Notes: generated by a model from the sequence alone, not told the origin. 64,000 nt of DNA from RYN-230 sp036497945 (GCA_036497945.1 DASXIN010000023.1:62001-126000); one strand, 5' to 3'; counted from the stretch's first letter, positions 38,490-47,379 are shown. Numbers and translations are program-made.

Positions 38490-40111
38490 CGCAGCCGCCG
38501 CCGGGCGCCCCGGCGCCGCTCGCTGGGCTTGCGTACCGGTTCGCCGGCCGTGATGGCCGACTCACGGACCGCGGCCGCGTGCTCGGCCAGCGCGTCCACC
38601 AGGGCGGTGGCCGACGGGCGCGGTGCCTTGACGTCCACCCGCAGGCCGAACTCGGCGGCGGTCTGCGCGGTCTGCGGCCCGATCACCGCGATCACCGTGA
38701 CCGCGTGCGGCTTGCCCGCGATGCCGATCAGGTTCCGCACCGTGGAGGAGGAGGTGAACAGTACGGCGTCGAACCCGCCGCCCTTGATCGCCTCGCGGAT
38801 CGGGGCGGGCGGCGGCGCGGCCCGCACCGTGCGGTAGGCGGTCACGTCCTCCGCCTCCCAGCCCAGTTCGGTGAGCCGGGCGACCAGCGTCTCGGTGGCG
38901 ATGTCGGCCCGGGGTAGCAGCACCCGGTTGATCGGGTCCATCGCGCTGTCGTAGGGCTGCCAGGCCGCCGCCAGCCCTTCCCCGGACTGGTCGCCTTCGG
39001 GGATCAGATCCGGCTTGATGCCGAAGGCCAGCAGCGCCTTCCCGGTCTGCTCGCCGACCGCGGCCACCTTGACGCCGGCGAAGGCCCGCGCGTCGAGACC
39101 GTACTCCTCCAGTTTCTCGCGCACCGCGCGGACCGCGTTGGCCGAGGTGAACGCGACCCACTGGTACCGCCCGGTGACCAGTCCCTTGACCGCGCGCTCC
39201 ATCTGCTGCGGGGTGCGCGGCGGCTCGACCGCGATGGTCGGCACCTCCTCCGGCACCGCGCCGTAGGCGCGCAACCGCTGCGATACCGAGCCGGCCTGCT
39301 CCTTGGTCCGCGGCACCAGCACCCGCCAGCCGAACAGCGGCTTGGTCTCGAACCAGGACAGTTCCTGGTGCGCCCCGGCCGTCTCACCGACCACACCCAC
39401 GGCGGGCCCGGTCTCGGTGAGCAGGTTCACCCCGGCCGTCTTGAGGTCGGCGGTCACCGAGCCCAGGTGGCAGCGCACGGTGAGCTGGTCGGTGGTGGTC
39501 CCGCACCAGGTGATGGTGAACGGGGTCCGCTCCGGCCAGCCCGCCGCGAGCAGCATCTTGGCCAGGTCGGCCGGGCCGGCCTCGACGCCCAGGATGACCA
39601 GGCTGCGCGGCGGCGCGGCGTCGGCCGAGAGCCGGCTCACGTCCGACGCGTCGATGATCCGGATGTCCCCGCCCGGCTCCGCGGTCAGCGGGATCCCGGC
39701 GTAGGCGGGCACCGCGGTGGCGGCAGGCACGCCCGGCACGATCTCGAACCGGACCTTGGCCTTGGCGCACGCCGCGATGTGCCCGGCGGCCGGCCCGAAG
39801 AGCAGCGGGTCGCCGCGGTAGGCGGCCACCGCGAGCCGGCCCGCCCGGGCCGCGCCGATCAGCAGGCCGGGCTCGCTGTCCAGGTCGGCCACGTCGCGGA
39901 TGTCCGCGTCGGCGGGCAGCAACTGGCGGAGCTGCTCGATGACCTCTGGGCTGCCCGCCACCAGGTCCGCCCGGCCGAGCAGCTCGGCGGCGCGGACGGT
40001 GAGCAGGTCGGTGCTGCCCGGGCCGGTGCCCACGAACGCCACCAGCCCGGGCTGGCCCGCGTGTCCGGCGGTGCCGGCCTGCGCTGTGTCCTGTTTTGAT
40101 CTCTGACTCAT
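38486..40111 (-). CDS. hemD: Uroporphyrinogen-III methyltransferase-like / synthase fusion
   Basis: A 541-residue fusion. The C-terminal half (from about residue 260, GWRVLVPRTKEQAGS) is uroporphyrinogen-III synthase, with FTSANAVRAVREKL and FTSSSTVRNLIG. The N-terminal half has the SUMT/CobA fold: FVGTGPGSTDLLTVRAAELL and GVPAATAVPAYAGIPLT. The usual KGGDPxxFGRG loop of active SUMT enzymes is changed to YRGDPLLFGPAAGH, so methyltransferase activity may be weak or lost. The tail is very basic. It is coupled by 4-bp overlaps to hemC and hemB. Confidence 0.92.
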   Translation of the reverse strand: MSQRSKQDTAQAGTAGHAGQPGLVAFVGTGPGSTDLLTVRAAELLGRADLVAGSPEVIEQLRQLLPADADIRDVADLDSEPGLLIGAARAGRLAVAAYRGDPLLFGPAAGHIAACAKAKVRFEIVPGVPAATAVPAYAGIPLTAEPGGDIRIIDASDVSRLSADAAPPRSLVILGVEAGPADLAKMLLAAGWPERTPFTITWCGTTTDQLTVRCHLGSVTADLKTAGVNLLTETGPAVGVVGETAGAHQELSWFETKPLFGWRVLVPRTKEQAGSVSQRLRAYGAVPEEVPTIAVEPPRTPQQMERAVKGLVTGRYQWVAFTSANAVRAVREKLEEYGLDARAFAGVKVAAVGEQTGKALLAFGIKPDLIPEGDQSGEGLAAAWQPYDSAMDPINRVLLPRADIATETLVARLTELGWEAEDVTAYRTVRAAPPPAPIREAIKGGGFDAVLFTSSSTVRNLIGIAGKPHAVTVIAVIGPQTAQTAAEFGLRVDVKAPRPSATALVDALAEHAAAVRESAITAGEPVRKPSERRRGARRRLR

Positions 40112-41049
40112 GCATCGTCCCCATTGCTGAGGTGTTCCGAAGACAGGGCCAGGAACCGCGCTGCGCCCTGGCGGAGCAGCTCGGCCGCCACATCACCGCC
40201 GAGGCGGGCGGCCTCGGATGCCGGGGCACTGGCACTGGCCCGCACCGCTGATTCCCCGTCGACGGCCGCGATCACGGCCGTCACGTGCAGCAACTTCGTT
40301 CCGGCAGCATACGCGCCCACCGGCGCGCTGCACCCGGCGCGCAACGCGGCCAGCACGGCTCGCTCCGCGGTCACCGCGGCCCGGCTGACCGGATCGTCCA
40401 CGCTGGACAGCAATTCGGCCAGCCGCGTGTCGCCGTCGCGGCACTCCACCGCGAGCGCGCCCTGCCCGGGGGCGGGCAGCATCTCCTCCGGCTCGAATAC
40501 CTGGGTCACCGCGTCCATCCGGCCGATGCGGGCCAGCCCGGCGCAGGCCAGCAGCACCGCGTCCAGCTCGCCGGACGTCACCTTGCCCAGCCGGGTGCCC
40601 GCGTTGCCGCGGACCGGCACCGGCTGTACGTCCGGGCGGAGCAGCCGGAGCTGGGCGGCACGGCGTGGCGAGCCGGTGCCGATCCGGGCGCCGGACGGCA
40701 GGTCGGCGAACTTGGCCCCGTCCCGGCCGATCAGTGCGTCCCGGGCGTCGTCCCGGGTCGGCACCGCGGCCAGCACCAGCCCGGGCACCGGCCCGACCGG
40801 CAGGTCCTTGAGCGAGTGCACGGCCAGGTCGATCCCCCCGGCCAGCAGGGTCTCCCGCAGCGCGCTGACGAACACCCCGGTGCCGCCGATCTGAGCCAGG
40901 TCGGCCCGGGTGACGTCGCCGAAGGTGGTCAGCCCGACCAGTTCCACCGCGGCCCCGGTCCGCTCGGTGATGAGCCGGGCTACCTGGCCGGCCTGGGCCA
41001 TGGCCATCGGGCTCTTCCGGGTGCCCAGACGCAGTGGCGGCTGGTTCAT
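40108..41049 (-). CDS. hemC: Porphobilinogen deaminase
   Basis: Polymerises four porphobilinogens into hydroxymethylbilane. The N-terminus is LRLGTRKSPMAMAQAGQVA, the substrate-binding run HSLKDLPVG is present, and the dipyrromethane cofactor cysteine is in LRAGCSAPVGAYA. Length is 313 residues. ATG overlaps the hemA stop by 4 bp. Third gene of the operon that starts with rex. Confidence 0.96.
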   Translation of the reverse strand: MNQPPLRLGTRKSPMAMAQAGQVARLITERTGAAVELVGLTTFGDVTRADLAQIGGTGVFVSALRETLLAGGIDLAVHSLKDLPVGPVPGLVLAAVPTRDDARDALIGRDGAKFADLPSGARIGTGSPRRAAQLRLLRPDVQPVPVRGNAGTRLGKVTSGELDAVLLACAGLARIGRMDAVTQVFEPEEMLPAPGQGALAVECRDGDTRLAELLSSVDDPVSRAAVTAERAVLAALRAGCSAPVGAYAAGTKLLHVTAVIAAVDGESAVRASASAPASEAARLGGDVAAELLRQGAARFLALSSEHLSNGDDA

Positions 41050-42446
41050 GTCTCGTCCTTTGCGGTCGATGGCTCCGCGGCGCCTGCACCGGCCGGGCCT
41101 GCCTCGGCCAGCTCGGCGTCACCTGGTGCGGCGTCCGCCACGGTCACCGCGTTGACCACGGCGGGATCCAGGTCGAACAGGACCCGGAGCGCGTCTTCGT
41201 AAGAATCGCCGCCTGGGGAGCCGGCCAGTTCCTTGACCCGCACCGTCGGCGCGTGCAGCAGCTTGTCCACCACCCGCCGCATGGCCCGTTCGACCTCATT
41301 CAGCATGCCATGATCGGCGGTCCGCAGCCGCCCTTCCAGCCGGGCCAGTTCCGCGTCCACCACGGTGGCCGCCTTGGCCCGCAGCGCGACCACGGTCGGC
41401 GCGACCCGGGCTGCGTGCATGGCGGAGACCCGGCCGGCGAATTCGTCGGCCACGATGGCCCGGACCGCCGCGATGTCGCTTTCCCGGGCCGCGGCCCGGT
41501 ATTCTCCGGCGCCGCCCAGCGCGTCCAGGCCGACCACGTGCACCCCGGGCAGCAGCGCCACGTCCGGGTCCACATCCCGCGGCATGGCCAGGTCGAGCAG
41601 CACCAGCGGCCGGCCAGCGGAGCCACTGCGCTGCCGCAGCGCACTGGCCACCAGCTCGGCGGTGATCACCACCCCGGTGGCCCCGGTGCACGAGATGACC
41701 AGGTCTGCCCCGGCCAGCGGCCCGGCCAGGCCGGTCAGCTCGGCGGTGCTGCCGGCCACCGTGGCCGCCAGCTTCCCGGCCCGGTCCATGGTGCGGTTGG
41801 CCACCACAATGTGCGCGGCATCCATCCGGGCCGCGGTGGTGGTGGCCAGCGAGCTCATCGAGCCGGCCCCGACGATCAGCACGGTCCGCCCAGCCAGACT
41901 GTCCGGCGCCTGGCCCAGCCGCTCCAGGGCGGCCGCGATGCCCACGCTGACCAGGTTCGTCCCGGCCTGATCGATCCGGGTCTCGGTGTGTGCCCGCTTG
42001 CCGGTGCGCAGCGCCAGAGCGCCCAGCTCGCCGAGCCCGCGGCTCAGCGTCCGCTGCTCGCGGGCGGTGCCGAGGGCCTGCCTGACCTGGCCGAGGATCT
42101 GGCTCTCGCCGATCACCATGGAGTCCAGCCCGCAGGCCACCGCGAGCAGGTGCTGCACCGCGCGGTCCTCGTAGTGCACGTACAGGTGCGGGGTCAGCTC
42201 GCTGAGCGGGATGCCGGAATGCCGGGCCAGCAGGTCGGTGATGGACGACACGCCGCCGTGGAACTTGTCCACCTCGGCGTAGACCTCGGCCCGGTTGCAG
42301 GTGGACACCACGAACGCGCCGGCCACGTTGGGTGCCTGGGACAGGTCGCGGAGCAGCTTGCCGAGGGCGTCCCCGCTGACCACCGCCCGCTCCAGGATGC
42401 TGAGCGAGGCGCTCTTGTGGCTGAGCCCGACCACCAGCACGCTCAT
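41046..42446 (-). CDS. hemA: Glutamyl-tRNA reductase
   Basis: First committed step of the C5 heme pathway: NADPH-dependent reduction of glutamyl-tRNA(Glu) to glutamate-1-semialdehyde. The catalytic cysteine is in VVSTCNRAEVYAEV, followed by VIGESQILGQVRQA, the NADP-binding loop IVGAGSMSSLA, and a C-terminal dimerisation helix. Length, 466 residues, includes a short Ala/Glu-rich tail. The start overlaps the rex stop by 4 bp. Confidence 0.96.
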   Translation of the reverse strand: MSVLVVGLSHKSASLSILERAVVSGDALGKLLRDLSQAPNVAGAFVVSTCNRAEVYAEVDKFHGGVSSITDLLARHSGIPLSELTPHLYVHYEDRAVQHLLAVACGLDSMVIGESQILGQVRQALGTAREQRTLSRGLGELGALALRTGKRAHTETRIDQAGTNLVSVGIAAALERLGQAPDSLAGRTVLIVGAGSMSSLATTTAARMDAAHIVVANRTMDRAGKLAATVAGSTAELTGLAGPLAGADLVISCTGATGVVITAELVASALRQRSGSAGRPLVLLDLAMPRDVDPDVALLPGVHVVGLDALGGAGEYRAAARESDIAAVRAIVADEFAGRVSAMHAARVAPTVVALRAKAATVVDAELARLEGRLRTADHGMLNEVERAMRRVVDKLLHAPTVRVKELAGSPGGDSYEDALRVLFDLDPAVVNAVTVADAAPGDAELAEAGPAGAGAAEPSTAKDET

Positions 42447-43138
42447 GGGCTAACCGCCGCCGCTCCATCCGGGGGAACGCGCACCACCGACCTCCGCTGC
42501 GCGTGGAAGGCGAGAATCTGCAATTCGATCGACAGGTCGACCTTACGCACGTCTACGCCATTGGGCACATTGAGGACTACGGGGGCGAAATTAAGGATGC
42601 TGGTTACCCCGGCGGCGACCAGCCGGTCGCACACCGCCTGGGCGGCGCCCGCCGGGGTGGCGATGACCCCGATGGATACCCGGTACCGGGCGACCACGTC
42701 TTCCATCTGGCCTACGTCCAGCACGCCGTGCCCGGCGATCTGGGTGCCGACCACATCGGGGTCGAGGTCCAGTACTGCGGCGATACGGAAGCCGCGGGAC
42801 GCGAAGCCGCCGTAATTGGCCAGTGCCCGGCCCAGATTTCCGGCGCCGATGATGACGACCGGCCAGTCCTGGGTCAGGCCCAGTTCCCGGGATACCTGGT
42901 AGACGAGGTACTCGACGTCATAACCGACTCCCCGGGTGCCGTAGGAGCCCAGGTGGGAGAGGTCCTTGCGCAGCTTGGCCGAGTTCACCCCGGCCGCGGC
43001 GGCCAGTTCTTCGCTGGACACGGTAGGGATGTCCTGCTCGGCGAAGGCATACAGAACCCTCAGGTACACGGGGAGGCGGGCGATGGTCGCCTCCGGGATG
43101 CCCTGGCTTCCGTTCGCAGACACTGAACGGCGTGACAT
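42443..43138 (-). CDS. rex: Redox-sensing transcriptional repressor Rex
   Basis: A repressor of 231 residues that leaves DNA when NADH rises. An N-terminal winged helix (IPEATIARLPVYLRVL, then VSSEELAAAAGVNSAKLRKDLS) is followed by the NAD-binding Rossmann domain IIGAGNLGRALANYGG and a swapped C-terminal helix. ATG at 43138 has AGGAG upstream; the longer open frame to 43240 would run into the operator. In Streptomyces Rex represses the same rex-hemACD operon together with respiratory genes, and the operator at 43223 fits this. Confidence 0.95.
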   Translation of the reverse strand: MSRRSVSANGSQGIPEATIARLPVYLRVLYAFAEQDIPTVSSEELAAAAGVNSAKLRKDLSHLGSYGTRGVGYDVEYLVYQVSRELGLTQDWPVVIIGAGNLGRALANYGGFASRGFRIAAVLDLDPDVVGTQIAGHGVLDVGQMEDVVARYRVSIGVIATPAGAAQAVCDRLVAAGVTSILNFAPVVLNVPNGVDVRKVDLSIELQILAFHAQRRSVVRVPPDGAAAVSP

Positions 43139-43222
43139 GCGCCGACGCTCCTGAGGGATCGACCTGCGGGCACTGCGGGCGGCCCAGGTGCCCGCGCGAG
43201 ACTGCGCCTCAACGGTACGCCC

Positions 43223-43240
43223 TTGTGAACGTTTGCACAA
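43223..43240. promoter_or_regulatory. Rex operator (ROP site)
   Basis: TTGTGAACGTTTGCACAA matches the Rex consensus, with the outer TTGTG/CACAA arms intact. It lies 84 bp upstream of the rex ATG, which implies autoregulation and NADH-responsive control of the heme operon. Confidence 0.88.
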
Positions 43241-43250
43241 AGTCAGGCTC

Positions 43251-43349
43251 TTCTCCTTTGCGCCTCCGGGGCGCTTGGACCCGCCGCCTTCCCTCCTCGC
43301 TCGTTCCTCGCTCGTCAGTCCAGGCCGGCGGCGCGCCCCTTCGGCGCGG
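43251..43349. repeat. Third copy of the ~95-bp dispersed repeat
   Basis: Begins TTTGCGCCTCCGGGGCGC, has CTTCCCTCCTCGCTCGTTCC in the middle, and ends GCGCGCCCCTTCGGCGCGG. The same blocks occur in the same order as in the copies at 15954-16150. It sits between the glutaredoxin stop and the Rex operator. Confidence 0.82.
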
Positions 43350-43354
43350 GCTGG

Positions 43355-43624
43355 TCAGCTGCTCAGCGCGCTGCGCAGCCGGTCCTCGCTGACCCGCCAG
43401 AAGTCGTGCTGCACCCCGTCGATCAGGGTGACCGGGATCTTGTCCCAGTACGCCTCGAGATCAGCCCCGGACTGGGTGATGTCCCGTTCCTCCCACGGCA
43501 CGCCGAGATCGGCGGTGACCCTGGTGATCACCTCACGGGCGGTGTCGCACAGGTGGCAGCCGGGCCGGGACAGCAGGGTGACCCGGTGCCCGGACGGCCC
43601 CGGCTCCCCGGCGCCCGCGGTCAC
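43355..43624 (-). CDS. Glutaredoxin-like protein
   Basis: Thioredoxin-fold protein of 89 residues with the redox pair RPGCHLCDTAREV and the cis-proline in KIPVTLIDG. It belongs to the short glutaredoxin-family group (DUF836-like) common in actinobacteria. These may use mycothiol or act on proteins; the partner is unknown. The GTG start overlaps the stop of the membrane-ABM gene by 4 bp, so the two are coupled. It lies just upstream of the Rex-controlled operon. Confidence 0.88.
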   Translation of the reverse strand: MTAGAGEPGPSGHRVTLLSRPGCHLCDTAREVITRVTADLGVPWEERDITQSGADLEAYWDKIPVTLIDGVQHDFWRVSEDRLRSALSS

Positions 43625-45120
43625 GGCAGCCGCCCGGCGCGCGGCGCCGGCGCCAGCAAGGACACCTTCGCCTCCCGGACGCCGAGCTCGATCACGTTGG
43701 TGGCCAGCATCAGCGGGCGCAGCCGGGCATCGAAATCGGTCACGTAAGACTTCCGCTGGTGCTCGTCGTAGGCGGCCCGGTCCCGGTACACCTGGTACAG
43801 GATCCGCTGCAACGGCGCGGACGGCACGCCGTGCACCACGAACACCAGGGTGTCCGGCTCGGTGGTCCGCACCTGCTCGAGCACTGTGCTGGCCAGCCGG
43901 TCGAATTTGGCCGCGCCCGATTCGAGCAGAGTGTAGATGGCGATCTGGCCGTACAGGCGTTCGGTATCCGCCGCCGGGTCGGCCAGCGCGGCGGCGCCCA
44001 GCGCAGCCTCGCTGAGCGCGGCCAGCTGCATGCCGGTCTCCGGTTCGCCGGGCATGCTCTCGGTGGCCGAGGCCGGCCCGGCCGCCGCGTCCCGCGGCCG
44101 GGCCGCGGTCTCGTTGTCCCGGTACAGCGCGTCGAAGGAACCGGTCACCGGCTCGGCGTCCGGGTCGATGCCTTGCGCGGCGAAGCCGCGGGAATCTCCC
44201 TGCGCCGGGAACTCCTGCGAGTCGAAGCCTGGCGCGGCGAACCCGGCCGAGTCGTAGCCATACCGGTCGCCCTGGTAGGCCGGGTAGGCACCCGAGTCGC
44301 CGTACCGGTAACCATCGCGGTACAGGTCCATCGAGTCGTCCCCGGCGTAGCCCGAGCCCGAGCCCGCGCCCGAACCTGAGCCGTACCCGGACCAGTCCTG
44401 CCCGCCACCGGCGGCACCGCGGGCCGGGGCGCCGCGCAGCGCGGCCAGCTGAACCCGGGCCGCCCGGTCGCCGGCCAGCCAGCCGGCCACCACCGCGACC
44501 AGCGACAGCGCGGCATAGCCCGTGTTCACCGGCAGCTTGACCAGCAGTCCCTGGGTAGCCAGCGCGGCCACGGCGGCCGCGCCCAGCACGAGCAGCACCG
44601 GCCGCCAGCCCGGCTCGTGCCGGGCCCGCAGCCCAGCGGCGGCCAGCGAGCAGACCACGGCCAGCACGACCACCACCGCGACCACGACCAGGAGGCTAAG
44701 CGGGAGGAACTGGAAGTGTGCCCGGGCCAGCGGCCAGGCCTGGCTGAACGCCTGGTCGCTCAGCACGTCGGTGGCCAGGATCACCGCCGCCACCACGAAC
44801 AGCCCGGACAGGCACAGCCGGGCGGCGAACCGCATGACCATGCCGCGCGCGGCCACCTCGGCCATCCCCCAGGCCAGCGCGAGCGGCGCGATCAGGGCCA
44901 GGCCAACCTGTGCGGCCCGGAACGTGGTCGGCCCGAAGCCGCGGTGGTAGCCGACCGCCTGCGCGGCCAGCCCGATGACCATCCCGGCCAGCGCCAGCAC
45001 CCAGGCGACCAGGTCCGCCCGCGGGGCCTGAGCGCAGCGCCGGATCAGCAGGACGGTGCCCACCAGGGCAGCCAGCGTCCCGCCCGCCGCGACGAGGAAC
45101 GAAATAGACATTGAGACCAT
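43621..45120 (-). CDS. Seven-helix membrane domain fused to an ABM-like domain
   Basis: A 499-residue protein in three parts. Residues 1-245 form about seven membrane helices (VLALAGMVIGLAAQAVGYH; LSLLVVVAVVVVLAVVCSLA). Residues 250-390 are a Gly/Tyr/Ser-rich, acidic, probably disordered linker with many Tyr-Gly-Asp/Ser steps. Residues 395-490 resemble an antibiotic-biosynthesis-monooxygenase (ferredoxin-like) domain: LYGQIAIYTLLESGAAKFD and LYQVYRDRAAYDEHQ. ABM domains are normally stand-alone cofactor-free monooxygenases or heme degraders. Placement beside glutaredoxin, rex and heme genes suggests a redox or heme link, which is inference. ATG at 45120 or 45111; neither has a clear ribosome site. 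Confidence 0.72.
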   Translation of the reverse strand: MVSMSISFLVAAGGTLAALVGTVLLIRRCAQAPRADLVAWVLALAGMVIGLAAQAVGYHRGFGPTTFRAAQVGLALIAPLALAWGMAEVAARGMVMRFAARLCLSGLFVVAAVILATDVLSDQAFSQAWPLARAHFQFLPLSLLVVVAVVVVLAVVCSLAAAGLRARHEPGWRPVLLVLGAAAVAALATQGLLVKLPVNTGYAALSLVAVVAGWLAGDRAARVQLAALRGAPARGAAGGGQDWSGYGSGSGAGSGSGYAGDDSMDLYRDGYRYGDSGAYPAYQGDRYGYDSAGFAAPGFDSQEFPAQGDSRGFAAQGIDPDAEPVTGSFDALYRDNETAARPRDAAAGPASATESMPGEPETGMQLAALSEAALGAAALADPAADTERLYGQIAIYTLLESGAAKFDRLASTVLEQVRTTEPDTLVFVVHGVPSAPLQRILYQVYRDRAAYDEHQRKSYVTDFDARLRPLMLATNVIELGVREAKVSLLAPAPRAGRLP

Positions 45121-45203
45121 GGTGCACGACCCGGGCCGGTCATGCGGACCAGATGGCTGACCAGCCCAGCCTGGCCCGGCTAACCTTTGTAGACTCGGCA
45201 TAC

Positions 45204-46148
45204 ATGAGGCAGCGGCTGGATGCTTCCGTTCGGCAGCGGCTGGATCAGCTTCCCAGCGGGGCCCGATCCCTGCGGCTGCCCAGGTCCAGCCGGCAGCGCG
45301 CGGAGCTGGCCGGGGCCGCCTCGGCGGCGGCGGCCACGGTCGACCAGGAGCCGCCGCAGCCGGACCCGACGGCGGGCGCATTCTTCGATGTGGACAACAC
45401 GCTGATCCGCGGCGCGTCTATTTACTACTTCGCCCGCGGCCTGGCCGCGCGCGACATGTTCGGCCCGCGCGACCTGGCCCGGATGGCCTGGGGCCAGGTG
45501 TTCTTCCGGCTCCGCGGCGCCGAGAGCTCAGATCACATCGACGCGGCGCGGGAGGCCGCGCTCTCGTTCGTGGCCGGGCACAAGGTGGCCGACATAGTCA
45601 GCCTGAGCGAAGAGATCTTCGACGAGACCATGGCCGACCGGGTCTGGGCGGGCACCCGCGAGCTGGCCCTGGGCCACCTGCGCGCCGGGCAGCGGGTCTG
45701 GCTGGTCACCGCGACCCCGGTGGAACTGGCCACGGTCATCTCGCAGCGGCTCGGGCTGACCGGGGCGCTGGGCACGGTGGCCGAGTCGGTGGACGGCGTG
45801 TACACCGGCCGGCTGGTCGGCGGGCTGCTGCACGGCCAGGCCAAGGCGGCGGCGGTGGCCTCGCTGGCCGAGCGCGAGGGCCTGGACCTGGCCCGCTGCG
45901 CCGCGTACAGCGACTCGGCCAACGACCTGCCGATGCTCCGCCTGGTCGGCCACCCGCACGCGGTCAACCCGGACGTACGGCTGCGCGCCGAGGCCCGGCG
46001 CAACGACTGGCCGGTATACGACTTCCGGTCCGGCCGGAAGGCGACCCTGATCGCGCTGCCCACGGCCGCCGCCACCGGCGCGGTGATCGGCGGGGTGGCC
46101 GCCGCGTTCGCGCTGCGCCGGCGGCACCAGCGCAACAGCAGCGACTGA
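45204..46148 (+). CDS. HAD-IB phosphatase (SerB-like)
   Basis: A 314-residue HAD hydrolase. The nucleophile motif is FFDVDNTLIRGAS, motif II lies in LVTATPVELA, and motif III/IV in YSDSANDLPMLRLVG. A C-terminal hydrophobic stretch (LPTAAATGAVIGGVAAAFAL) may tether it to the membrane. Family members are phosphoserine-phosphatase-like or act on lipid phosphates; adjacency to an acyltransferase favours phospholipid metabolism. ATG at 45204 is preferred because TAGACT lies 8 nt upstream, which would give a leaderless mRNA. In-frame ATGs at 45153 and 45111 are alternatives. Confidence 0.82.
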   Translation: MRQRLDASVRQRLDQLPSGARSLRLPRSSRQRAELAGAASAAAATVDQEPPQPDPTAGAFFDVDNTLIRGASIYYFARGLAARDMFGPRDLARMAWGQVFFRLRGAESSDHIDAAREAALSFVAGHKVADIVSLSEEIFDETMADRVWAGTRELALGHLRAGQRVWLVTATPVELATVISQRLGLTGALGTVAESVDGVYTGRLVGGLLHGQAKAAAVASLAEREGLDLARCAAYSDSANDLPMLRLVGHPHAVNPDVRLRAEARRNDWPVYDFRSGRKATLIALPTAAATGAVIGGVAAAFALRRRHQRNSSD

Positions 46149-46155
46149 CCAGGCC

Positions 46156-47259
46156 CTAGCCGAACACCGGGCCGCGCTCGGCCTGCAGTTCGTCCAGCTT
46201 GTGCTGCACGATGCCACGCACCTCGGCGGTCAGCTCGGCCACGGCCACCTGGTCCCGCCACGCCCCGGCCGGGTAGCCCGCAGTCGGCACCGGCGGGCAG
46301 AACTCGATGATCCACTGGGACGGCAGCGGCACCGCGCCGACTGGCCCCAGCCATGGGAACAGCGGAGTGACCGGGAAGTAAGGCAGCCCCAGCATCCGGG
46401 CCAATGGCTTGGCGTTGGCCAGCATCGGGTAGATCTCCTCGGCACCGACGATCGCGCACGGGATGATCGGCACCCGGGCGCGCAGCGCGGACACCGCGAA
46501 CCCGCCGCGGCCGAAACGGCGCAGCTGGTACCGGTCGCGGAACGGCTTGCCGATGCCCTTGAACCCTTCCGGGAACACGCCGACCAGCTCACCGTCGAGC
46601 AGCAGCCGGTGCGCGTTGGCCGGGCAGGCCCGGGTGTGCCCGGAGCGGCGGGCCAGGTAGGACAGCACGGGCAGCTCATAGACCAGATCCGCGCCGAGCA
46701 GCCGCAGGTTGCGGTGCGCGGGATGGTCGTCGTGCAGCCCGGTCTGCAGCATGATCGCGTCCAGCGGCAGCGTGCCGGAATGATTGGCTACCACCAGGGC
46801 AGCCCCGGTTGACGGCACATTTTCCAGGCCCTGCATCCGGACCCGGAACCACTGCTGGTACAGCAGCCGGGCCACCGGGATCAGCAGCCGGGAGTTGAAT
46901 TCCGGGTCGAAGCCGAACTCGTCGACCTCACCCTCGCCCGTCACCTGACGCCGGGCGAAGTCGACCGCGTCGGCCAGCCACCCGGGCCAGGAGCCGTTCT
47001 GGCTGGCCGGGCCGCCCGGAGTCACCAGCCCGGCACCTTCCGACCAGCGCCGCGGCGCCGGGCCGGCCCCTTGGCCGCTACCCCGGCCGAGCGTGATGTC
47101 CGGCTGGAATACAGTGCTAGCCCGGGGGGGCGACCCCCCGGATCCCCCGATCGCCGCTCCGCGCCGAGCAGCGGCAAGCCGCCGCAGTTCTGCGGAGCTC
47201 CCTGATCGGCGCTGCGCGCCGAGGCCGGCTCCGCCGGCCGAACTGTCCTGCTGTGCCAA
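46156..47259 (-). CDS. 1-acyl-glycerol-phosphate acyltransferase (PlsC-like)
   Basis: Membrane-associated acyltransferase of up to 367 residues. The catalytic HX4D motif is NHSGTLPLD, followed by the acyl-acceptor motif GVFPEGFKG and a P-rich block IIPCAIVGAEEIYP. The first ~50 residues come from a hairpin-rich repeat-like sequence (47112-47250) and are unlikely to be part of the enzyme. The TTG start at 47259 is the outermost possibility, and the true start may be further in, for example a GTG at the LVTPGG segment near residue 78. It faces the HAD phosphatase gene with 7 bp between stops. Confidence 0.85.
   Translation of the reverse strand: MAQQDSSAGGAGLGAQRRSGSSAELRRLAAARRGAAIGGSGGSPPRASTVFQPDITLGRGSGQGAGPAPRRWSEGAGLVTPGGPASQNGSWPGWLADAVDFARRQVTGEGEVDEFGFDPEFNSRLLIPVARLLYQQWFRVRMQGLENVPSTGAALVVANHSGTLPLDAIMLQTGLHDDHPAHRNLRLLGADLVYELPVLSYLARRSGHTRACPANAHRLLLDGELVGVFPEGFKGIGKPFRDRYQLRRFGRGGFAVSALRARVPIIPCAIVGAEEIYPMLANAKPLARMLGLPYFPVTPLFPWLGPVGAVPLPSQWIIEFCPPVPTAGYPAGAWRDQVAVAELTAEVRGIVQHKLDELQAERGPVFG
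47112..47250. repeat. Hairpin-rich repeat-like sequence at the acyltransferase 5' end
   Basis: GATCGCCGCTCCGCGCCGAG near 47148 recurs with two changes as GATCGGCGCTGCGCGCCGAG near 47204. Several strong hairpins lie between and around them, including GGCCGGCTCCGCCGGCC. The composition differs from the rest of the gene. Confidence 0.6.
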
Positions 47260-47280
47260 CCGTGCCCCCCCGGCCTGCGG

Positions 47281-47379
47281 TTACTTCTTGTTGCGCCGCT
47301 GCACGCGGGTTTTCCGCAGCAGCTTGCGGTGCTTCTTCTTAGCCATCCGCTTCCGGCGCTTCTTGATGACGGAGCCCAC
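47281..47379 (-). CDS. bS22-type small ribosomal protein (AURKAIP1/COX24 domain)
   Basis: A 32-residue extremely basic protein, MGSVIKKRRKRMAKKKHRKL through RKTRVQRRNKK. This matches the actinobacterial AURKAIP1/COX24-domain protein that sits in the small ribosomal subunit near the decoding centre (bS22 in mycobacteria). GTG at 47379 has GAGGGTGG a few bases upstream. The standard neighbour is the small excisionase-like HTH gene just upstream, as seen here. Confidence 0.9.
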   Translation of the reverse strand: MGSVIKKRRKRMAKKKHRKLLRKTRVQRRNKK

